DNA of 64,000 nt from CANLBN01 sp034111645 (lineage in GTDB: Bacteria > Pseudomonadota > Gammaproteobacteria > Pseudomonadales > Cellvibrionaceae). The stretch lies in NCBI GenBank assembly GCA_034111645.1, contig JAWUWW010000022.1, positions 1 through 64,000 on the forward strand, in the 5' to 3' direction. The translations under genes were made by a program, and so were the position numbers. Under the pieces are notes generated by a model. It did not search any database, had not been told where the DNA came from, and saw nothing but the letters and a program-made list of their open reading frames with translations. Within the stretch, counting starts at the first letter, position 1; every line of letters begins with the position of its first letter. Shown one piece after another: positions 17,972-27,438 of the stretch.

Positions 17972-18790
17972 CTAAAAACCTAAACTTGATAGCAAGTCGT
18001 CAACATCATCTTGACTACCTACCACATCAGCACGCTTTTCAGCATTATATTGCGGCCCTTCTCCGACTATATCAGCGTCAGGATTTGCGCCGTCACACCC
18101 TTTATTATCATATTTAGTAACATCTATCCCAACAACAGCTTCAACCTGTCCGGCTATTCTCATTAGTGACACTAAATTACCTTCAACTTCCGTCACTAAA
18201 TTAATCACCTTCTTTAGAACCTGACCCGTTAAATCCTGAAAGCCCTGCTCTAAAATAATATTTTGCATATTTTCATTAAGCTTATTAGTGCCCGCGTCTA
18301 GCGTTTCAAAATAATTATCAAGTCTAGTATAAAGCGCTCTAAATTCATCGGGACTCATTTCGCGATTACGTAACCTAGTCCACTCTAGCTTTAGTGAATT
18401 AGCTTCTTGTCCTAACTCATTACAAATAGGCGCGCAGTCTTCAACCATATCCATAGTTTTATCGGCGGCATTCTTGGTGAGCGTTAACACGTACTCCAAA
18501 CCACTCGATGCTTCATGTAGTTCAGAACATTTATCTACATTACTGCCTTGTTGACTAAAAGCTTGTTCGCCACCGGGGATATTAAAATTCTTAATTGACT
18601 CATGCAGTGCTCGAGTTAATTCACCTACACTTTGAAATATTGATCTGTCACGCGTCACGTTAAGATTAACGATCATTTTGGAAGCTTCTTGGTAATCATC
18701 ACCTTGAAGTTTTTCCAACAACAATGATGCGCATTCACGCAACTCAATGATCATTGAATCTTCTTTATGTAAGGTTATTTGATTAGTCAT
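17972..18790 (-). CDS. cheZ: Protein phosphatase CheZ
   Basis: 272 residues; CheZ dephosphorylates CheY-P and resets the flagellar motor signal. The long helical-hairpin core includes LILEQGFQDLTGQVLKKVI, whose DLTGQ contains the catalytic glutamine. The C-terminal tail ends DDVDDLLSSLGF, the amphipathic peptide that docks on CheY, joined by a flexible linker. The gene is somewhat longer than the E. coli protein at its N-terminus. It lies between cheY and cheA. The stop codon is TAG, which shows that this genome uses TAG as an ordinary stop. Confidence 0.96.
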   Translation of the reverse strand: MTNQITLHKEDSMIIELRECASLLLEKLQGDDYQEASKMIVNLNVTRDRSIFQSVGELTRALHESIKNFNIPGGEQAFSQQGSNVDKCSELHEASSGLEYVLTLTKNAADKTMDMVEDCAPICNELGQEANSLKLEWTRLRNREMSPDEFRALYTRLDNYFETLDAGTNKLNENMQNIILEQGFQDLTGQVLKKVINLVTEVEGNLVSLMRIAGQVEAVVGIDVTKYDNKGCDGANPDADIVGEGPQYNAEKRADVVGSQDDVDDLLSSLGF

Positions 18791-18828
18791 TTATGAGCCT
18801 TTACTACTATCATTAGAATGAAACACTG

Positions 18829-19209
18829 CTATACACGTTCAAAGATTTTTTCAATTTTTTCTTTGAGCGCCGCCGCGGTAAACGGCTTTATCACATAACC
18901 GTTAACGCCTGCTTGCGCAGCTTCAACAATTTGATCGCGCTTAGCCTCTGCCGTCACCATTAATACAGGCATAGAGCAAAGATTTTCATCGGCACGTACA
19001 TGTTTGAGGAGGTCGATACCGGTCATTCCTGGCATATTCCAGTCAGTCACTAAAAAATCAAAATCACCATTTTTTAGCATAGGTAAAGCTGTTAGCCCAT
19101 CATCCGCTTCTTGGGTATTTGTAAACCCCAAATCTCGTAATAAGTTTTTAATAATCCGACGCATCGTTGAAAAATCATCAACGATAAGGATCTTCATGTT
19201 TTTATCCAA
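18829..19209 (-). CDS. cheY: Chemotaxis response regulator CheY
   Basis: 126 residues, a single receiver domain. The acidic pocket D11-D12, phospho-acceptor D56 in VTDWNMPGM and K108 in VIKPF are all present; FSTMRRIIKNLLRDLGF is diagnostic of CheY rather than a generic receiver. Phosphorylated CheY binds the flagellar switch. The start is TTG at 19209: a perfect AGGAGG lies five bases upstream, whereas the next ATG (19197) is 17 bases away from it. The stop is TAG. The gene stands between fliA and cheZ; the 130-bp gap to fliA may hold its own promoter. Confidence 0.97.
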   Translation of the reverse strand: MDKNMKILIVDDFSTMRRIIKNLLRDLGFTNTQEADDGLTALPMLKNGDFDFLVTDWNMPGMTGIDLLKHVRADENLCSMPVLMVTAEAKRDQIVEAAQAGVNGYVIKPFTAAALKEKIEKIFERV

Positions 19210-19214
19210 TGTAA

Positions 19215-19220
19215 CCTCCT
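19215..19220 (-). promoter_or_regulatory. Perfect Shine-Dalgarno that fixes the TTG start of cheY
   Basis: AGGAGG on the minus strand, five bases before TTG (19209). The spacing rules against the in-frame ATG at 19197. Confidence 0.75.
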
Positions 19221-19341
19221 AACTTCGACTTATAAGCTATCCTATCTATCAGCATAGCTTGTGTTTTTGAGGGCGCCAGTTTAAATGAAAAAAAAGGGGA
19301 TTTATATCAAAGTCTTTAAGAAAATCAGATATTTAGGGAAG

Positions 19342-20082
19342 TTATAACCAGTCTTGCAGTCGTGAACGCAGGCGTAATGTCGCTTGGCTATGAATCTGAC
19401 TAACTCTTGACTCGCTAACATTCAAAATTAAACCAATTTCTTTAAGATTTAGCTCTTCCGTATAATATAAAGACAGCACCATTTGTTCTTTTTCAGGCAA
19501 ACCTCTAATCGCCTCTGCTATCGAGACTTTTAAAAATTCTTTATGCGTTTGAGCATGAGGAGTAGCAAAAACATTATTTGCATCAGCACTATCTAGAACG
19601 TGGGGTTCTTCACCATCAAAACTCTCGTCCATGCTAAAGAGACGTCCACACATCGCGTCTTGCGACATCGCATGATATTCGTTGATATCAACATCTAACT
19701 CTGCTGCTATTTCGGCACTTGTGGCGCTCTGCCCTTTACGTAATTCTACATCTGCAATGGCTTGATTAATGCGCCGTGAATTACGGTGAACGGATCGAGG
19801 CACCCAATCGCCTCGGCGCATTTCATCAATGATGGCACCACGAATACGAATGCCCGCATAAGTTTCAAAACTCGCTCCATGTGCTTCATCATATTTTTGC
19901 GAAGCTTCTAACAAGCCGATCATGCCCGCTTGAATTAAGTCGTCAAGTTGAACACTAGCTGGCATTCTTAGCATCATATGTTGAGCAATACGCTTCACTA
20001 GTGGCGCATAATCTTCCACAGGCGTGTGTTTAGAATATTGTTTGGTTTGCTCGTACATATTAATGCTATCAATTGCGGGCAT
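19342..20082 (-). CDS. fliA: Flagellar sigma factor FliA (sigma-28)
   Basis: 246 residues, the normal FliA length. Region 2 is clear (LVKRIAQHMMLRMPASVQLDDLIQAG and FETYAGIRIRGAIIDEMRRGDWVPRS), as is region 3. Region 4 ends with a DNA-binding helix-turn-helix (LNLKEIGLILNVSESRVSQIHSQA). It directs RNA polymerase to late flagellar and chemotaxis promoters and is held by FlgM until the hook is complete. It starts two bases after the flhG stop, so the two are translated from one message. Two start choices exist: ATG at 20082 (used) or ATG at 20058 (residue 9). Confidence 0.96.
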   Translation of the reverse strand: MPAIDSINMYEQTKQYSKHTPVEDYAPLVKRIAQHMMLRMPASVQLDDLIQAGMIGLLEASQKYDEAHGASFETYAGIRIRGAIIDEMRRGDWVPRSVHRNSRRINQAIADVELRKGQSATSAEIAAELDVDINEYHAMSQDAMCGRLFSMDESFDGEEPHVLDSADANNVFATPHAQTHKEFLKVSIAEAIRGLPEKEQMVLSLYYTEELNLKEIGLILNVSESRVSQIHSQATLRLRSRLQDWL

Positions 20083-20084
20083 GC

Positions 20085-20903
20085 TTAAGCACTTGCCTGC
20101 TGTTGCAGTAGGCGCTCAACAAAAAATTCCATATGCCCACGAGGAGAGGAAGCAACGGGCCATTCTTGGATTTTACTAGCGATTTGTTTGTAAGCTAACG
20201 CTGCTTTAGAGCGAGGCGCGTATTCGAGTACGGCTTTTTGTTTTTGCACAGCTTTACGAACATTTTCATCCATGGGGACAGCACCAGCATATTGCATAGT
20301 AATATCCAGAAAACGCTCGCAAACACTGCGTAATTTATTAAATAATAATTGGCCTTCTTTTGCACTCGGAACCATATTGGCAATAACCCGAACACGATGA
20401 ATATTGTATTCTGTGTTTAATAATTTAATTAACGCATAAGCATCGGTAATGGACGAGGGCTCATCGCAGACAACAACAAGAATTTCTTGTGCGGCACAAA
20501 CAAAACTAACGACTGAGTCAGATATGCCAGCTGCAGTGTCGATAATTAATACATCCATCTGATCGCCAAGATCACTGAATGCTTGAATCATTGCACTGTG
20601 TTGATAAGGTGATAATGCAGCCATTTGTTGGACGCCAGAGGCAGCTGGAACAATTCGAATACCACCTGGCCCATTGACTAATATATCCCTTAAATCACAT
20701 TCGCCAGAGAGTACATCGGCGATTGTGTGCTTGACACGAATGCCGAGTAATACGTCTATGTTGGCAAGCCCAAAATCTGCATCTAACAATACAACTCGGC
20801 GTTGCATTTGTGCGAGCGCGAGACTTAAATTAATTGAGATATTGCTTTTGCCAACACCCCCCTTGCCGCCAGTGACAGCTATCACCTGAATTTGATGCCT
20901 CAT
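20085..20903 (-). CDS. flhG: Flagellar number regulator FlhG (FleN), MinD-like ATPase
   Basis: 272 residues. A deviant Walker A, GGKGGVGKSN, lies near the N-terminus, followed by RRVVLLDADFGLANIDVLLGI and VLIIDTAAGISDSVV. A C-terminal amphipathic tail for membrane binding is plausible. FlhG counts polar flagella by antagonising FlhF and the FleQ-type activator. AAGGAG precedes the ATG by about eleven bases. It sits directly between flhF and fliA, the standard position in polar flagellates. Confidence 0.95.
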   Translation of the reverse strand: MRHQIQVIAVTGGKGGVGKSNISINLSLALAQMQRRVVLLDADFGLANIDVLLGIRVKHTIADVLSGECDLRDILVNGPGGIRIVPAASGVQQMAALSPYQHSAMIQAFSDLGDQMDVLIIDTAAGISDSVVSFVCAAQEILVVVCDEPSSITDAYALIKLLNTEYNIHRVRVIANMVPSAKEGQLLFNKLRSVCERFLDITMQYAGAVPMDENVRKAVQKQKAVLEYAPRSKAALAYKQIASKIQEWPVASSPRGHMEFFVERLLQQQASA

Positions 20904-20981
20904 TAGCGCCAGGACTCCTTAATATAAACGATAGATAAATTTAAGTTATAAATATTCATTAAGTATAGATGCATAATTCAA

Positions 20982-22484
20982 TTACACACCCTGATTTGCG
21001 TGACTTTTTGAATTATTATTAATTTTCATCAATGTGACGGCTTTTGCAATCATCTGATGTGGCTTCATAATTGACAAATCATCGGGTACAGACTGTCCGT
21101 CAGTGATATAGGCGAGTGGCAGATCATTGCTAACTAGCAAGCTAATCGCATCGCCAAGGCTTGCACATTCATCTAATTTAGTCATCACACAAAACCGTGG
21201 TTTTGCAACCCGGTAGCTATGTATCGTTGCCTGCATCATTTGAAATTGGCTATTAGCCGACAAGGTTAGACAGGTCTGGACATGACGACAACGACTTAGC
21301 GCCTGAAGATGTTGCTTAAATAAAGGATCGTTATAACTCATTCCAGGAGTATCAATTAACACTAAAACCTTGCTACTGTAGGACAATAATATTTGTGGCA
21401 ATAGCTGTAAATCATCAACGATTTCGACATGTACATTAAGGATTTTCCCTAGCGAACGCAACTGATCATGAGATGCAATTCTATAGGTATCAGTTGTTAA
21501 CAGCACAACATCATCTGGCCCGTGTTCAATAACATAGCGAGCAGCTAATTTTGCTATTGTCGTTGTTTTACCAACACCGGTAGTGCCTAAAAAGGCGTAA
21601 ACTCCACCTGTTGCAATAGGATCATTAGTAATAGCAGGAATAAGATGAGCTAGACGCGCTAGGCTTTCGCCCCAAAGCGACTCTTTGCTTAATGATTTGT
21701 CGTCAATCATTCTCAGCGAACGGATTACTTGATCATTACAAGCTCGATTTAAACCTAAAGAATTTAGACGCTGCTTAATATCTGCGGTGATAGGAATAAC
21801 GTTTTGCGTACTTAGTTGTTCCTCATACTGCCTCTCTTGTGTTGCGGCCATAGCTTGTAGTTGAGATTCAAAGGCTGCTCTCATACTAGTAATTTCATCG
21901 TAAAGCCTTGAAAGCTCAGCATCACTATTAGATGCTTTTGCAGATGCTGAAGCATTAAGATTCTCCGCCTGAACAATATCTACCCTTGCCTTACTAGCTG
22001 AATTGTTAAAGGTGTTATTGGAAGCGCCTCTCGACATTGACTTATAATTTCCGCCATTTCTATTTTGTGATGGTTGACGATCAGCCCACTCGGTCAATGT
22101 TAAATTTTCTTGTTCTTGCATTGCGATCATACGCCGACGAGCATTTTCTAACTCGGCCGCCAACTCGTCTTGAGTTTTGCCAGAAGCTAGTCCTACACTT
22201 GACTTATTATTTCTATTGTTTGGCGAATAATTATTGGCTAATGTTGGCTTTTCTGCCGACGGCGCTTGTTTGTGCGAGTCTTGATACTGAGAATAACTCC
22301 CTGGTGCATTTTTTATCGATGCTGAAAGCGGCTCAGGCATTTTAATTTCTTCTAGCGTTGCCACGATCTCAACACCCTTTGCTGTGCGTTGTGTTGACAG
22401 AATCATGGCATCTTCACCAAATTCATCACGCACCAAATCGAGAGCTCGGCTCATATCTGCTGCAATAAAACGTTTAGTTTGCAT
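20982..22484 (-). CDS. flhF: Flagellar assembly GTPase FlhF
   Basis: 500 residues. The basic N-terminal domain begins MQTKRFIAADMSRALDLVRDEFGEDAMI in family style, and a long Asn/Ser/Gln-rich linker spans roughly residues 60-240. The SRP-type NG GTPase domain contains the P-loop GTTGVGKTTTIAKLAARY, TTDTYRIASHDQLRSLGKIL, VLIDTPGM and TKLDECASLG. FlhF marks the flagellated pole and recruits the first basal-body parts. A good AAGGTAG lies about six bases before the ATG. The linker is longer than in some homologues, as is common. Confidence 0.95.
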   Translation of the reverse strand: MQTKRFIAADMSRALDLVRDEFGEDAMILSTQRTAKGVEIVATLEEIKMPEPLSASIKNAPGSYSQYQDSHKQAPSAEKPTLANNYSPNNRNNKSSVGLASGKTQDELAAELENARRRMIAMQEQENLTLTEWADRQPSQNRNGGNYKSMSRGASNNTFNNSASKARVDIVQAENLNASASAKASNSDAELSRLYDEITSMRAAFESQLQAMAATQERQYEEQLSTQNVIPITADIKQRLNSLGLNRACNDQVIRSLRMIDDKSLSKESLWGESLARLAHLIPAITNDPIATGGVYAFLGTTGVGKTTTIAKLAARYVIEHGPDDVVLLTTDTYRIASHDQLRSLGKILNVHVEIVDDLQLLPQILLSYSSKVLVLIDTPGMSYNDPLFKQHLQALSRCRHVQTCLTLSANSQFQMMQATIHSYRVAKPRFCVMTKLDECASLGDAISLLVSNDLPLAYITDGQSVPDDLSIMKPHQMIAKAVTLMKINNNSKSHANQGV

Positions 22485-22591
22485 AATGTCTACCTTGTAA
22501 TCGCCGCTTAAAAGAATCGTCTTTACTGACTCTATTGATATTTCTAATCATTCTTATTTATCGCCACATATTTTTACTATGTATCAAATAT

Positions 22592-24802
22592 CTATAACTG
22601 TGTGTCCGCACTTATCGATGCATCAATGGTTAAGCGCTTGTTTTCTGGCACCTCAGTAAATGCGAGAACATGCATATCTGGTATGAACATTCTCACAAAT
22701 TTAGCTAACATGGGCCTTAACTGTGCTGCAACTAACAGAACTAGGGCTTTACCAACGATTTCTTGTTTCTTTGCAGCCTCCATAATTGACTGCTGTAATC
22801 TATCGGCAAGCATAGGTTCAATAAATGCACCTTCGTCAACGCCAGATTTTTGTGCTTGTGCAACTGATGACAGCAATAACTGTTCCAACCCTGGCTCAAG
22901 TGTCATTACAGGCAACTCTTTGTCGTTACCAATAATGCCTTGAACTATTTGACGTGCGAGAGCCTTACGTGCAACTGCCGCTAATGCTTCTGTATCTTGA
23001 CTTGGGCCAAAGCCTGTTATTGCTTCAGCAATCGATCTGAAATCTCTGATAGAGACTTGCTCACGTAATAATTTTTGTAGCACTTTGCGCAAAACATTTA
23101 ACGTCACCGTGCTTGGCACTAGCTCTTCAACAAGCTTTGGAGAGTTTTTGGCGAGGTTATCGAGTAGCTGCTGTATATCTTCATGACCAAGCATTTCATC
23201 ACTATGCTTTTGCATAATTTGATTTAGGTGTGTCGCAATCACAGTACCGGCATCTACCACGGTGTAACCTAATGTTTGGGCTTTATCTTTTATCGACTTA
23301 TCAACCCAAATAGCCTCCAGACCAAATGCTGGATCTGTTGTTTTAACCCCTTGTAAATCGCCAAAAACTTGACCTGGATTAATCGCTAGCTCTTTGTCGG
23401 GAAAAATCTCTGACTCACCTAAGGTGACACCCATTAGCGTCAATCGATATTGATTAGGCATTAAATCAAGATTATCTCTGATATGAACCGAGGGGATTAA
23501 AAAACCAAGATCTTGAGATAATTTTTTTCGGACGCCTTTAATGCGATTTAATAACTCTCCGCCTTGACTTTTATCGACCAATGGAATCAGTCGATAACCT
23601 ACTTCTAAACCAATAATATCAACGGGCATAACATCATCCCAACTGACATCAATATTTTCTGACTTGCCTTCTATTAAATTATTTTGTGGTAATCTTGCCG
23701 ACGAGGGTAATGATTGTGCGTCTTTTGACGTGGTCATTCTTGTTTTACGATCACTCGTTGAGGCTTCCTCAACACTTGGCTGGTTAATTTTCCTATAAAT
23801 TAAAAACGCTAAACCACCACAAGCAGCTGCTAGGCCTAAAAAAGCAACGTGAGGCATTCCTGGAATAATGCCCATAACAAATAAAATACATGCTGAAACC
23901 GTCAATGCCTTTGGCGAATCAAACAGCTGCGTCATAATCTGCGTACGCATATCTTCATTACTATTATTTACTCGCGTTACCATAATAGCAGCAGAAACGG
24001 ACAGTAATAGTGATGGAATTTGTGCAACTAGTCCGTCACCAATTGTTAATAAAATGTATTTTTCGACTGCGTCAGAAAACTCTAGATCATGTTGCGTCAT
24101 ACCAATAGCCAGACCACCAAGAATATTAATGACTAGAATCATGATGCCGGCGATTGCATCGCCTCGAACAAACTTACTAGCTCCGTCCATGGCGCCATAA
24201 AAATCTGCTTCACCAGCTACTTCTTTACGACGCGTTTTGGCTTCTTCTTGATTAATCAGCCCTGAATTCAAATCGGCATCAATAGCCATCTGTTTACCGG
24301 GCATTGCATCAAGTGTAAAACGTGCGCTCACCTCTGATATTCGTCCCGCGCCTTTTGTGACAACGACAAAGTTAATAATAAGTAAAATAAGAAAGACAAC
24401 GATACCGACAGCATAGTTACCGCCGATTACAACCTCACCAAATGCCTGAATAACCTTACCTGCAGCATCACCACCATTGTGCCCCTCTAGAAGCACGACA
24501 CGTGTAGAAGCCACATTGAGCGCTAAACGTAGCAGTGTTGCGAGTAATAATATGGTTGGAAAAACCGCAAAATCCAATGGTCGTAAGCTATATATACCGA
24601 CAAGTAAAACGACAATAGATAATGCAATATTGAACGAGAAGAAGACATCGAGCAAAAAAGCAGGCACCGGTAAGATCATCATGCCTAATAGCATCATTAG
24701 CATAAAAGGAATGCCAATATTACCTGTACCTATCGTCTTCAATGACGACCAGACATTTTTAGACTCGGGAATCTTAAACTGGCGGAATGTTGGTAATTGC
24801 AT
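22592..24802 (-). CDS. flhA: Flagellar type III export gate protein FlhA
   Basis: About 736 residues. The N-terminal half has eight predicted membrane helices with the invariant FHIPEP-type segment (TLLRLALNVASTRVVL, GKVIQAFGEVVIGGNYAVGIVVF, TKGAGRISEVSARFTLDAMPGKQM). The C-terminal half is the cytoplasmic ring domain that docks chaperone-substrate complexes. The frame could begin at a GTG (24844), but that adds 14 residues not typical of the family. The ATG at 24802 places the first helix where homologues have it; neither has a strong ribosome-binding site. flhB, often just upstream, is not in the window; instead a 730-bp spacer and a divergent MFS gene follow. Confidence 0.95.
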   Translation of the reverse strand: MQLPTFRQFKIPESKNVWSSLKTIGTGNIGIPFMLMMLLGMMILPVPAFLLDVFFSFNIALSIVVLLVGIYSLRPLDFAVFPTILLLATLLRLALNVASTRVVLLEGHNGGDAAGKVIQAFGEVVIGGNYAVGIVVFLILLIINFVVVTKGAGRISEVSARFTLDAMPGKQMAIDADLNSGLINQEEAKTRRKEVAGEADFYGAMDGASKFVRGDAIAGIMILVINILGGLAIGMTQHDLEFSDAVEKYILLTIGDGLVAQIPSLLLSVSAAIMVTRVNNSNEDMRTQIMTQLFDSPKALTVSACILFVMGIIPGMPHVAFLGLAAACGGLAFLIYRKINQPSVEEASTSDRKTRMTTSKDAQSLPSSARLPQNNLIEGKSENIDVSWDDVMPVDIIGLEVGYRLIPLVDKSQGGELLNRIKGVRKKLSQDLGFLIPSVHIRDNLDLMPNQYRLTLMGVTLGESEIFPDKELAINPGQVFGDLQGVKTTDPAFGLEAIWVDKSIKDKAQTLGYTVVDAGTVIATHLNQIMQKHSDEMLGHEDIQQLLDNLAKNSPKLVEELVPSTVTLNVLRKVLQKLLREQVSIRDFRSIAEAITGFGPSQDTEALAAVARKALARQIVQGIIGNDKELPVMTLEPGLEQLLLSSVAQAQKSGVDEGAFIEPMLADRLQQSIMEAAKKQEIVGKALVLLVAAQLRPMLAKFVRMFIPDMHVLAFTEVPENKRLTIDASISADTQL

Positions 24803-25534
24803 GTAATGTCGCTTTTTTGACGGTATGAATATTAATAAATTCACTATCGCAAGAAAGATGCCATTAGTAGAAAATAACCAAAATTATTAAATCACTTAAT
24901 TATTGGACACTTACTTATCGACATAGATGAAAATGTTTGGCGGAATTTATAATAAAAAAAACCTCATTTACCATCAAAAATGGTCAAAATTAATATTTTT
25001 ACTTGCAATTGGCCTACTATAAAGTTGAGAATATTAATTTTTATGCTGAACTATCCATTAACAACCTAGCATAACCAACACTAAAGGATACTTTTAAAGT
25101 GATTGGCAATGCCAAATCTCTAGTGATCATTACTATTTTTATTAATGATTATTCATATTTATTGGTGCAAGTTTAGTGCCTTTATGGCCTATTAGATTTT
25201 TACAACTCATCGAATCTTTTGCATCATGTCTTGCTAGTTCAAATTTTTCGTGATGGTGATTTTAACCCCTGATCGTGAAGGCATAAGTCACAATGAGAAT
25301 TATGCAAGCAAAGATAAATCTATAACCATAGACTAGGCATTAATTATTAAAAATTATATGCGATTGAATATACAAATTGATATTTAATTAGATTACTTTA
25401 AAACTTTGATTATATTTGGATCATATTATCTCTATTTTTTTCGTAAGTTTCAGCATGAGCATTTGGAATACACTAAATAAATTTACACAAAGGACTAATT
25501 ATTATTAGTTCTCAAAATATTAAAGGATCTAAAT
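24803..25534. other. Long AT-rich divergent spacer between flhA and the MFS gene
   Basis: About 730 bp with no gene I can support. It must carry the flhA promoter (leftward) and the MFS promoter (rightward). I looked for a sigma-54-type -24/-12 element before flhA; GG and GC pairs exist (near 25011-25018) but at the wrong spacing. No repeat or hairpin stood out. Composition is strongly AT. Confidence 0.4.
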
Positions 25535-27301
25535 GTGTTGGTAATTTTTTCTACTCTTATACCGTTATTTGCTAGTTGTTTTATTCTTTTTATGGGTAAC
25601 GGATTAACGAACACATTTTTTCCACTGCGAATGCAGGTAAATGGTTTGCAGACAGATACTATTGGTTTAATCATATCGATATATTTCGTTGGCATGTTGC
25701 TTGGAGCAATGTATAGCAAAAACTTAATTAAAAAGGTTGGCCATATTCGTATGTTTAGTGGCTCTGTTGCTGCTGTTGCTGTAAGCGTTTTGATCTGCGG
25801 GCTTAATAATGACATCGTTGTTTGGTCTTCTGCACGACTCATTGCAGGATTTTGTACCGCTTGTACTTACGCCGCGATGGAAAGTTGGCTGAGTGAAAGT
25901 GCCACAAAGGAAACTCGCGGTCGTGTTCTTGCTATATACAATGCCACCGTTATCGCTGGATTATTTAGCGGTCAGTTATTTATTGGCTTTTTTGACCTCG
26001 TTAGCAATGATCTATTTATTATTGCTGGTATTATTTTTGCGATTGCCTTAATACCAATAGCGCTCAGCAAAATTTCTGCTCCAGAAATTATAGACGTTCC
26101 CTCGATGTCACTTTTTAAACTTTATAAGTTATCACCATTGGGTGTTGTCACTTGTTTAACGGCGGGGGTAACTTATGTTGCCATAATGAATCTTCTACCC
26201 GTTGTAGGCCAACATTATGGCTTTGAAAGTTTCACTATTTCACTCTACATTGGTATTGCTATTCTTGGTGGCTTTTTATTACAGTTTCCTATTGGCTATT
26301 TATCTGATCGATATGATCGGCGCACGATACTTTTTTATCTATTAATCATATCTGCGACTGCAGATATTATTGCTAGCTTACTTAACCCTGCCAATGGCTT
26401 ATGGCCTATTTTCTTAGCGACAACAATCACCAGCGGCATTATTTCTTGCCTCTACCCTATTAGTATTTCTCAGACTTTTGATCAACTAAAACAAGGCGAA
26501 ATGGTTGCAGCCATGGGCAGTATGATCATGGCATTTGCTATCGGTGGCGTTATTGGCCCCTTCGCTGTTTCTCTTCTTATGAATACTTTTGGTAATGGCA
26601 CATTATTCTATTGCTTAGCTGCTGTTCAATTACTATTGGCTGTGTTTGTAATGTATCGAATGAAGGTTAGTGAAGCCCTTCCGATCGAAGATCAAGAAAG
26701 TTTTGTTATGCAAACGGCGGCTATGGCCGCACCAGCTGATCTTGACCCAAGAACTGAATATGTCGATTATTCAGCACCCTCTATAGAAGCGGAGACAGTT
26801 AGTAACTTTGCAGAAACTAACCCGCGCGATGCGATCAGTTTAGTCCGCGCAATTGCCATCGCTAACCCGCAACTGGCAGAAGAAGTGGTTGCTGCCGTTG
26901 TGAGCGTAGAAGGCATCGATGTTTTACGTTTGTATCAAGTCATGAGTGAAGCTGTACCTAATAAAGTATTAGATGTTACGCGTGCCATTGTTATAGAGAA
27001 GCCAGAACTTGCTGAAGTTTTAATCAAAAAACTAACCGCTTGGTATCCTGAACAAGTCGTACCTGTTGCTATCGAAATCGGTCGCGTATTGCCTGAATTA
27101 CGATTAGAAATGGCAAGAATAGCCGTTGAAAACGCACCTGAATCTGCCACACAAATTCGTGAATATTACATGCAATTATTAAATGAAGAACAACAAGCTT
27201 TACGTCCAGCAGATAGAGAAGAAGTTGATGAAAAAGATTTGGAGCATTTAATAGTAGAACTTGTAAAAATATGCTCAATTGATAGAGTAAAAGAACAGTA
27301 A
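25535..27301 (+). CDS. MFS transporter with a C-terminal helical extension
   Basis: 588 residues. Residues 1-385 form a 12-helix major facilitator of the YcaD-like group: the A-like motif GHIRMFSGS after helix 2, ESWLSESATKETRGRVLAIY at helices 4-5, and YLSDRYDRRTILFY in the central loop. Residues about 390-588 are soluble, acidic and strongly helical, built of alternating Ala/Val/Glu/Pro segments (NPQLAEEVVAAVV, KPELAEVLIKKLTAWYPE, LPELRLEMARIAVENAPE) that look like degenerate repeats. The substrate is unknown. The start is GTG, with AAAGGA seven bases upstream. It is divergent from flhA and convergent with cysG; no good terminator separates the two ends. Confidence 0.82.
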   Translation: MLVIFSTLIPLFASCFILFMGNGLTNTFFPLRMQVNGLQTDTIGLIISIYFVGMLLGAMYSKNLIKKVGHIRMFSGSVAAVAVSVLICGLNNDIVVWSSARLIAGFCTACTYAAMESWLSESATKETRGRVLAIYNATVIAGLFSGQLFIGFFDLVSNDLFIIAGIIFAIALIPIALSKISAPEIIDVPSMSLFKLYKLSPLGVVTCLTAGVTYVAIMNLLPVVGQHYGFESFTISLYIGIAILGGFLLQFPIGYLSDRYDRRTILFYLLIISATADIIASLLNPANGLWPIFLATTITSGIISCLYPISISQTFDQLKQGEMVAAMGSMIMAFAIGGVIGPFAVSLLMNTFGNGTLFYCLAAVQLLLAVFVMYRMKVSEALPIEDQESFVMQTAAMAAPADLDPRTEYVDYSAPSIEAETVSNFAETNPRDAISLVRAIAIANPQLAEEVVAAVVSVEGIDVLRLYQVMSEAVPNKVLDVTRAIVIEKPELAEVLIKKLTAWYPEQVVPVAIEIGRVLPELRLEMARIAVENAPESATQIREYYMQLLNEEQQALRPADREEVDEKDLEHLIVELVKICSIDRVKEQ

Positions 27302-27438
27302 ATTATTTAAAGAGATTAATGCAAAAATTTTTTGTTTATTAGTTTTATTTAGTTTTTTATTATATATTTTTTTAGCGGACTTTAACCAAGCTTGAGTATG
27401 AAAAAAGTAGGCGCGAAGATAAAGAATCTTAAAATTAA

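Noticed and set aside
19210..19341. Sigma-28 promoter before cheY (a GCTGATAG sequence)
   Set aside because: The matching -35 (TAAA) is not at the needed 15-base spacing.
25010..25020. Sigma-54-like site before flhA
   Set aside because: GG and GC dinucleotides on the minus strand are only about eight bases apart; the required spacing is twelve.
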